This document shows, one piece after another, positions 58,016 through 64,000 of a stretch of 64,000 nucleotides of DNA. The translations under genes and the position numbers were made by a program. This DNA is from Hermatobates lingyangjiaoensis (lineage: Eukaryota; Arthropoda; Insecta; Hemiptera; Hermatobatidae). The stretch lies in the NCBI GenBank assembly GCA_026182355.1, contig JAPFBL010000551.1, positions 1-64,000 of the forward strand. The letters run 5' to 3'. Each line of letters starts with the position of its first letter. Positions within the stretch are counted from its first letter, which is position 1. The notes below the pieces were generated by a model. It saw nothing but the letters and a program-made list of their open reading frames with translations. It was not told the origin of the DNA and did no database searches.

Positions 58016-60605
58016 CATGTACAGTATTGTGATATTGAAATTTGACGGAATTACATGTTTTGAAGTCCCCCAAAATATTTTATTATGTTTTTTCGATAGC
58101 TGTGTGTGTAATCTATGTATCTAAAAGTTTCTGCAGACACTACAGTCTATCTTTGATGGATCAAATTATTTTACAACAAAAATTAGCCTCATTGTGTAGA
58201 TGTGCTATTTTGTTTGGGAGCAATTATGCATAATGGAAAAGTCACTTTTTTTGGCCAAAATATGTTTTTAAACATTTTTTTTACTGAACTACTAATTCTA
58301 GAGTTTTGCAATTTTGGTTTCATCTTTGAAGTTACAAAATCAATAACGGAAAACATTCTCAGATGTTTAAAACGACAGGAAACTTTTTTTTTCTTTTCAT
58401 TCAATCTGAAGTTTCTAAGGACGATAGAAGCCATACCGTTTGACGGATCAAAATAAAATTATACCTAAACATAGTACTTTAAGTATGTGATGGATAGATA
58501 AGATGAGACAATTTTTTTCAAAATTACATTAATTAAAAGGTTGTTAGGGTAGATTTTATGTTTTAAGAAAATATTTTTTAACGCTAAAAGGCTTACTAAA
58601 AAAACAATGAAATTTTGCTTAAAAAAATTGGACAGAAAATTAGATATTTATAAAAAAAAAAGCCCGTGAAATTTCAATTGCTGCAGAGAGCAATAAAGCC
58701 ATAAAGACTGAATATTTATCCCGGACTAATGGATCACTAAAAATTTTTTCAGTAAATCGACTGAAATAAAATTCATGTTTAGAGGGTTAATGAAAAAATT
58801 TGAAATGATTTTATGACTTGAGATGTAAGAAGGATAAAATTTTATACATATTACTCGACGCAATCAAACATACAAGTTCTATGCTTTTCATGGTATGATG
58901 GATTTGTCTAACAAAATACACTTATCAATAAATTATATGCTGCATCTTTGAACAAAACTTAATGTCAGATGTAGATTTTCTTGTGCTGATAAATCATATT
59001 ATCTATGGGTAATAAATATTAAAGTATGAGGTATGGATTTATTCCGTTCTACAATACAAAATGGATACTAATATTAAACTAATTCTTCGATGATACTGAC
59101 ACTGAAATTTGGTCTTATATGTTTCTGACATTTTTCAGACAGGAAAAGAAATATTTTGAAGTCCCAAAGGGAAAACTTAGGCTATATTTTCAATGTAGAA
59201 GGTTAGATGACAATATACACTGGTCATGTATCAGATATACTAGCTATGGAAACAAAAGCCTTGTTCTCCTGTAAGAGATTATTTCGTAATATTTTTTTTT
59301 TCTTTGGCTTTACGAAACTGTTATTACCTCTATGGTAACAAGGATATTATATGCATAAGTTGTCTTACAAACAAAAGAAACTTGTGTATTAATAATAACT
59401 GGTTCAATCACTATCTGTACGGTCTCCAGGAATGAAATACTAACAAACATCTCTCATATATACAATTATATTATACCTACATGGAATATTATATACTCAA
59501 GAGGTTTGATATTACATTTACTTATAGTAAAGTTGAATGGAGACCACTCCAGATGTTCTATATTGATAACATAAGCATATCAACAAGTTTCTTAAGTATT
59601 TAGAAGCATATGTACAACACTACGAAATGCCAAATGGTAAAACTCATTTTACAAAATAATTAAAAACCTATTATTCAAAGACGAAATTCGAACTAGTTTA
59701 ATTACAAATCAATATATAATTCAGATATTTATATATTTAATTCAGCTGTTATCTGAAGTGATACTACTTAGGTTGGGTGACAGTCTAGCCCGTCCAAAGG
59801 TAAAGTAAATTAATTCTCTAGTTAAATCAGTATTAACACAAGGCTCCCTGGTCATCCTCCTTTTGCAAATATTGATTCCTTGAGTTCTTTTTTTCCGAGA
59901 TGTATAGAGCTATCTGTAGATTTAAATCTATAGTTACCTACTTGTTATTTAAAAATTCATTTCTTTTTAAATAAATATTCTTAGAAATAATGATTATGTT
60001 TTATAATCATACGTTATCACAGACTTTATTAATTTGAAGTTAAATAAAAGTAAGGTTATCATTAAAAAAAGTGATTTATTTTGATAAATAAATAACCTTT
60101 TGAATAATAAACCTTACTTATTATTTAATAACGTATTTCAAATTTATTGTATGTTAAAAAAAATTATTTTGTTTGGTAACCAGAGAACCAAAGTTTTCAA
60201 ATATATTGGTCTCTTAGTATTATGTGTATTTGCAACACTGTGCAAGAAATCTCGCCTTTCTAATGAAAACAGCTGATAGCTTTCAGCCATCTTGTCTGGT
60301 AACATTGACGGGAGCTCCTACAATTTTATGATAACCTAGTAAATTGTCGTTCTGTTCTCACTATCAGAAATTTTCCCGTGAGAAAACAAACCTGCAAAAA
60401 ACTTGGAATACTTCTAGTATTAGTAAGAATTATTTCTATTTTGTTTTATACTATAGAATTTGTTAGAAGATAAAAGAATGGTAACATTAAGAATGCATGC
60501 ATTATTGATCTTGTGAAATAATAATGAACTGCAGAACTGAACTGCTACCTGATGAAATTCGATTAAGGCCAAGATTGTCTGTTCAAAGTGGCACAAACTG
60601 AATGC
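58016..60605. other. AT-rich DNA with no recognised gene
   Basis: Open frames here are short and AT-driven. On the minus strand 60290-60605 would be the 3' UTR of the exon at 60610. Confidence 0.4.
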
Positions 60606-60609
60606 TTCT

Positions 60610-60735
60610 TCAGTACTCGGTCATGGCGGGATCATTTAAGACACCCACCATGAAGAACCAGGAGGGTTTCCAACGTAGGTTCTTGATCTTGGACACTCGG
60701 AGCCCCCCTCCTATAGTTAGTTGTACCTTTAAGTT
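60610..60735 (-). CDS. Probable terminal exon of an unidentified gene
   Basis: The acceptor TCTTTTCAG (minus) is followed by 41 open codons and TGA at 60612-60610. The peptide reads NLKVQLTIGGGLRVSKIKNL then RWKPSWFFMVGVLNDPAMTE and Y. It is markedly richer in G and C than the surrounding DNA, and starts and ends cleanly, so it is likely a real last exon. Upstream exons would lie to the right, perhaps beyond 64000. I do not recognise the protein. Confidence 0.5.
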   Translation of the reverse strand, partial: NLKVQLTIGGGLRVSKIKNLRWKPSWFFMVGVLNDPAMTEY

Positions 60736-61068
60736 CTGAAAAGATTCCAAATAAACAAACATATAAGGACCATTTAATTTAAGGACCAGGAATTTATATT
60801 CTATTCCTGAATTTAAATGGGGAATTTATATTCGTGTCTAAACAATTCTCTCTGTATTCTCGTTCTTATACTCTTTATCAATTCCACTCGGCATCTCGAT
60901 TGATAACACATAGTTCAAACGCTTAACCCTAGGGTGAGCGCACAACGGAATAACCAAACCCCCCACCCATCACCTGTTTCTTAAACAGTGTTGCCAGTAA
61001 GGTCCCCTATAAAAAAGTCCCCTATAAAAACTAACAAAAATACGGTGAAAACAGTAATAATATTCAAT

Positions 61069-62390
61069 ACTAGCAAATGTACCCGTCTTTGACGGAATCA
61101 AAAATTCTATTATACTTGGTATTCCAAAATATCAATTATAGTATTATACTAATACTATAATTAGAAATTATAGAATAGTAGAAAACACCATTATTAGTAC
61201 AGTGTTAAACAAATGCCTCTGTATACACTACATTAGCTGTCTGTCCTTCAGGTTCATGGAAGAACAATCAGTTGAAACCTCTGACTATTGAGCAAGTAAA
61301 CTACAGTTGACCATGTGAGAAAAACTTGGTTTCGCTAACTTGAATTCCTGCGTTAGATAAAGTCTCCCTTTGCGACTTAGTTAACGTCATTGCGAAATAG
61401 ACTCTGAGGGGACCTTGCAATCATTTGAATGGAAACAGACAGTGGCTCGGAATCAATGGTATGCGTGGTATACACACAGACTCCCCAATACCACATCCAG
61501 TCATTATGTCCGCCTCTATGGCATATCTGTGTAGAGCACGAACTCAGAGTCGTGTCCCGTTGCACAGTTTTTGGGTCACTCATGTTTCGTAACATCAAAT
61601 TTGTTACTGCTATAAATTGCAGCATCATTGGTGCTCCTACTTTAAGTTTTTACTCATGAGCAGGCAGTCCAGGAGAAATAAATTCAGAGTCAAGAAATTC
61701 AATTAGATAATGAACTGCTTCTTCATCACTAATCCAATCTCTTTACTGACTTGTAACTTCTTTTTTCGGCTTCATATAGCGTAAGAACTTTGTTGATTTC
61801 TCATGCCTGTTCATATTAAGAGTTGAGAATTGCTCGTTTACAAAACTATTTATTCGTATTAGATAGTACATCCTCAACTCTGGGAAACTCTGGTACCTTT
61901 TCAAAGATGTCAAATACGCAATATATTCATATGCTCAATTGAAATTAAAATCAACTAACAATACCTACTTGCCACACCTGTGTATTTTCAAAACAAACTT
62001 GTCTGTAAAGTTAGGAAAATACAGCTAAAAGCCCCATAACTTCGCTTCTGTACTGAATTAATAATCTATTTAGAGCCCATATTTTAAGTTAGGCACACAC
62101 AAATCCAGTGTCAATGTTTCAGCTCGCTATGTCTTATGGTGGCTGAGTTTACTTGTGACAAACATTTTTGCGTTAAACGTCCATAACTTCACTTCTACGT
62201 TGAATTTCCAATCAATTCATAGCCTATATTTTAAGTTAGACCTACACAAATCTACTGTAAAAGTTTCAGCTTTATATGTCTTATGGTAGCTGAGTTTACC
62301 TGTGACAAAGTTTTGCGGACAAACCGACAAACCGACAGAAATTTTTCTAAGGGTGGATTCGGTTTCTCCAATGTATGAAACGTAAAGAAA
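61069..62390 (-). mobile_element. Helitron-like element, copy 2 (longer)
   Basis: The left (3') end has the same CCGTCAAAGACGG hairpin, GTACATTTG and CTAG before T as 45031. The body is collinear with copy 1 to about 62100 and then continues. Near the right (5') end the minus strand reads 'ttctgtcggtttgtcggttt', typical of Helitron-like 5' regions. No Rep/helicase coding. Confidence 0.6.
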
Positions 62391-62399
62391 ACATGAAAT

Positions 62400-63080
62400 G
62401 AGTCAGTTCTAAGCAATGTACAGACAAAATCATTATTTTATTTATAAAGATTACAACAAAACTGATTAATTTTAAATTCACTATTAGGCCAATGTTTATT
62501 CATTTCAGATTAAAAAACATTTAGAATGGTATAATAATTTACTAAATGTAATAGTCTAAGTATATTAGAAATCATTTGAACTTAGTGATCTCCAGTTTGC
62601 CGCTTATAAAAAAATTTTACTCATTGTTACAGAATTTAAACAAGTAATAATGAGTACTAATTACATTTAGGAGCACTCATTGAATAACATTATTTTAGAG
62701 TATAGGCAGTTGATCTAGTTGTTTCGATTATAATTTGGGACAGCATATAAAAACAATAATTAAGTTGAAATATTGGATATATATATTTAATTTATCTTGA
62801 AAAATTCAATAAGATATTATGTTAAATAATGTGAATGGTTATATTTTTTTTTAATTACTATATTAAAAACAAATATTATTTAAACTAGTAATTATTTAAA
62901 ATGAAATTTCTTTGTAATGAATAACTTATATTGAACTTTAAAATTTTAAAAAGATAAAGGTAAACAAATCGTGCAATTAGATATAATATGATAAGTTTTT
63001 TTTTACATATATAATGTTGAAATGATCCAAAGTTATTAAATTGTTAGGATATTATATTATACATGCATATTGTTATTACC
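62400..63080. other. AT-rich DNA
   Basis: Nothing recognised. Confidence 0.5.
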
Positions 63081-63084
63081 ACTG

Positions 63085-63255
63085 AGGTTAGTAAGATTAA
63101 TATTAGAATTAGAAAAAACCGTCATACCTCGTAAGTTGATATCGGAGATGTTGGAGCGCTTTCGGATCTTGTCCATCTTCGTTCGCAACTCCAGCGCTCC
63201 AACATCTCCGATATCAACTTACGAGGTATGACGGTTTTTTCTAATTCTAATATTA
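63085..63255. repeat. Foldback hairpin, family F
   Basis: The arms 'aaaaaccgtcatacctcgta' and 'acgaggtatgacggtttttt' extend inward with 'tgatatcggagatgttggag'. The loop holds 'tttcggatcttgtccatctt', a ribozyme-like core lacking the second core base. Confidence 0.75.
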
Positions 63256-64000
63256 ATATTAAATTATCATAAGATAATTATTGAATAGAGAAACTAAATC
63301 TCTAGAAGAACTAGAAAAGTAAAGAATTAGTTGTTCTTTTAATAGAAAGTGTTTTAAAGTGCCTTTTCCTTGATAGAATGTGGCCCAAACACAATAAGGT
63401 GCATTACCATGTCAATTACTAAACCATAATCAAAGGTTTTCAAACATTATATTGTTTGTTTTCCAATGTATAAAGGATTTCATTTGTAGTTTTCCTCTAG
63501 GGACGGAAAGTGAAGCATTTTTCCCCATTTAAAACTTGAAAATATTCTTATTTTGTCTGAAAAATGTCGGAAACATCTAAAAAAAAATGTCGTTTTAAGA
63601 TAATTTTTAATTTCAGATATAGGATAATTATATTTATTGTTCTTTAAAGGATGTTTTCAATTTTGATTTTTGTTTTACATGTTTGGTATTTTATAGAATT
63701 ATTATATTGAGGATTTTATAGTATATAATCAAAATCACTTTCTTTCCATTTGTCAAAAATCGTATATATCAAATTACTTTGAGTGAGTGTTATCTTTTTC
63801 CTAGTGCTATACTCTGTTATAAGAGTTATCAAAGTCAAATTATTCAGTATAATGTAAATATTTTATAGCTGGGAGCTTCTATTTTTTTTGAAAATAATAG
63901 ATATCAACTATTAGACTAGTATAGTGAAAAAACTAGATATTTTTGAACAAACATAACTCCTGTTTCTTGAGGAAAGAGTCCATTCGTCCCACTTCAATAT
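63256..64000. other. AT-rich DNA to the window edge
   Basis: No coding exon or repeat family recognised. Confidence 0.45.

Overview
This is an AT-rich, repeat-dense animal nuclear window. It has intron-containing genes with GT/AG junctions, no operons and no bacterial signals. The transposable elements are Penelope-like elements with hammerhead-like termini, an RTE-type LINE, tRNA-derived SINEs with CCTAA tails, hAT elements and Helitron-like ends. The TTAGG/CCTAA motif suggests an invertebrate, most likely an arthropod, but the species cannot be fixed from the sequence.

Two complete conserved genes stand head to head around a 391-bp spacer (38752-39142). On the minus strand, importin-13 (IPO13) runs from its start at 38751 to its stop at 7258 in 15 exons, predicting about 931 residues. 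On the plus strand, TRIP13 (the Pch2 AAA+ ATPase) runs from 39143 to 54648 in 8 exons, predicting 426 residues. I rebuilt both by joining phase-compatible splice sites and comparing the translation with remembered vertebrate family members. A third gene contributes one probable terminal exon (60610-60735, minus) that I cannot name.

Layout. 1-6900: two Penelope-like reverse transcriptases, a frameshifted RTE-type LINE and the 3' end of another LINE. 7000-38750: IPO13, whose introns carry hAT, SINE, LINE and Penelope fragments, (TA)n tracts and many foldback hairpins. 38752-39142: shared promoter with E2F-, CCAAT- and Myb-like motifs. 39143-54690: TRIP13, with Helitron, SINE and hAT insertions in its introns. 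54700-64000: mostly AT-rich DNA with foldback hairpins, one orphan exon and one Helitron-like copy.

Three patterns stand out. (1) Two TRIP13 introns each begin with a tandem array whose unit includes the end of the preceding exon and its 5' splice site (47281-48108 and about 50085-50515). A kilobase pyrimidine-only minisatellite precedes the last exon. (2) Dozens of short hairpins share a hammerhead-ribozyme-like core (CTGANGA, one spare base, stem, GAAA). They are often in inverted pairs, and one pair is inserted in a SINE with a 15-bp target duplication. (3) The tRNA-derived SINE shares its 3' tail, including the CCTAA repeats, with a 5'-truncated LINE that has its own perfect 15-bp target duplication, so that LINE is probably the SINE's mobilising partner.
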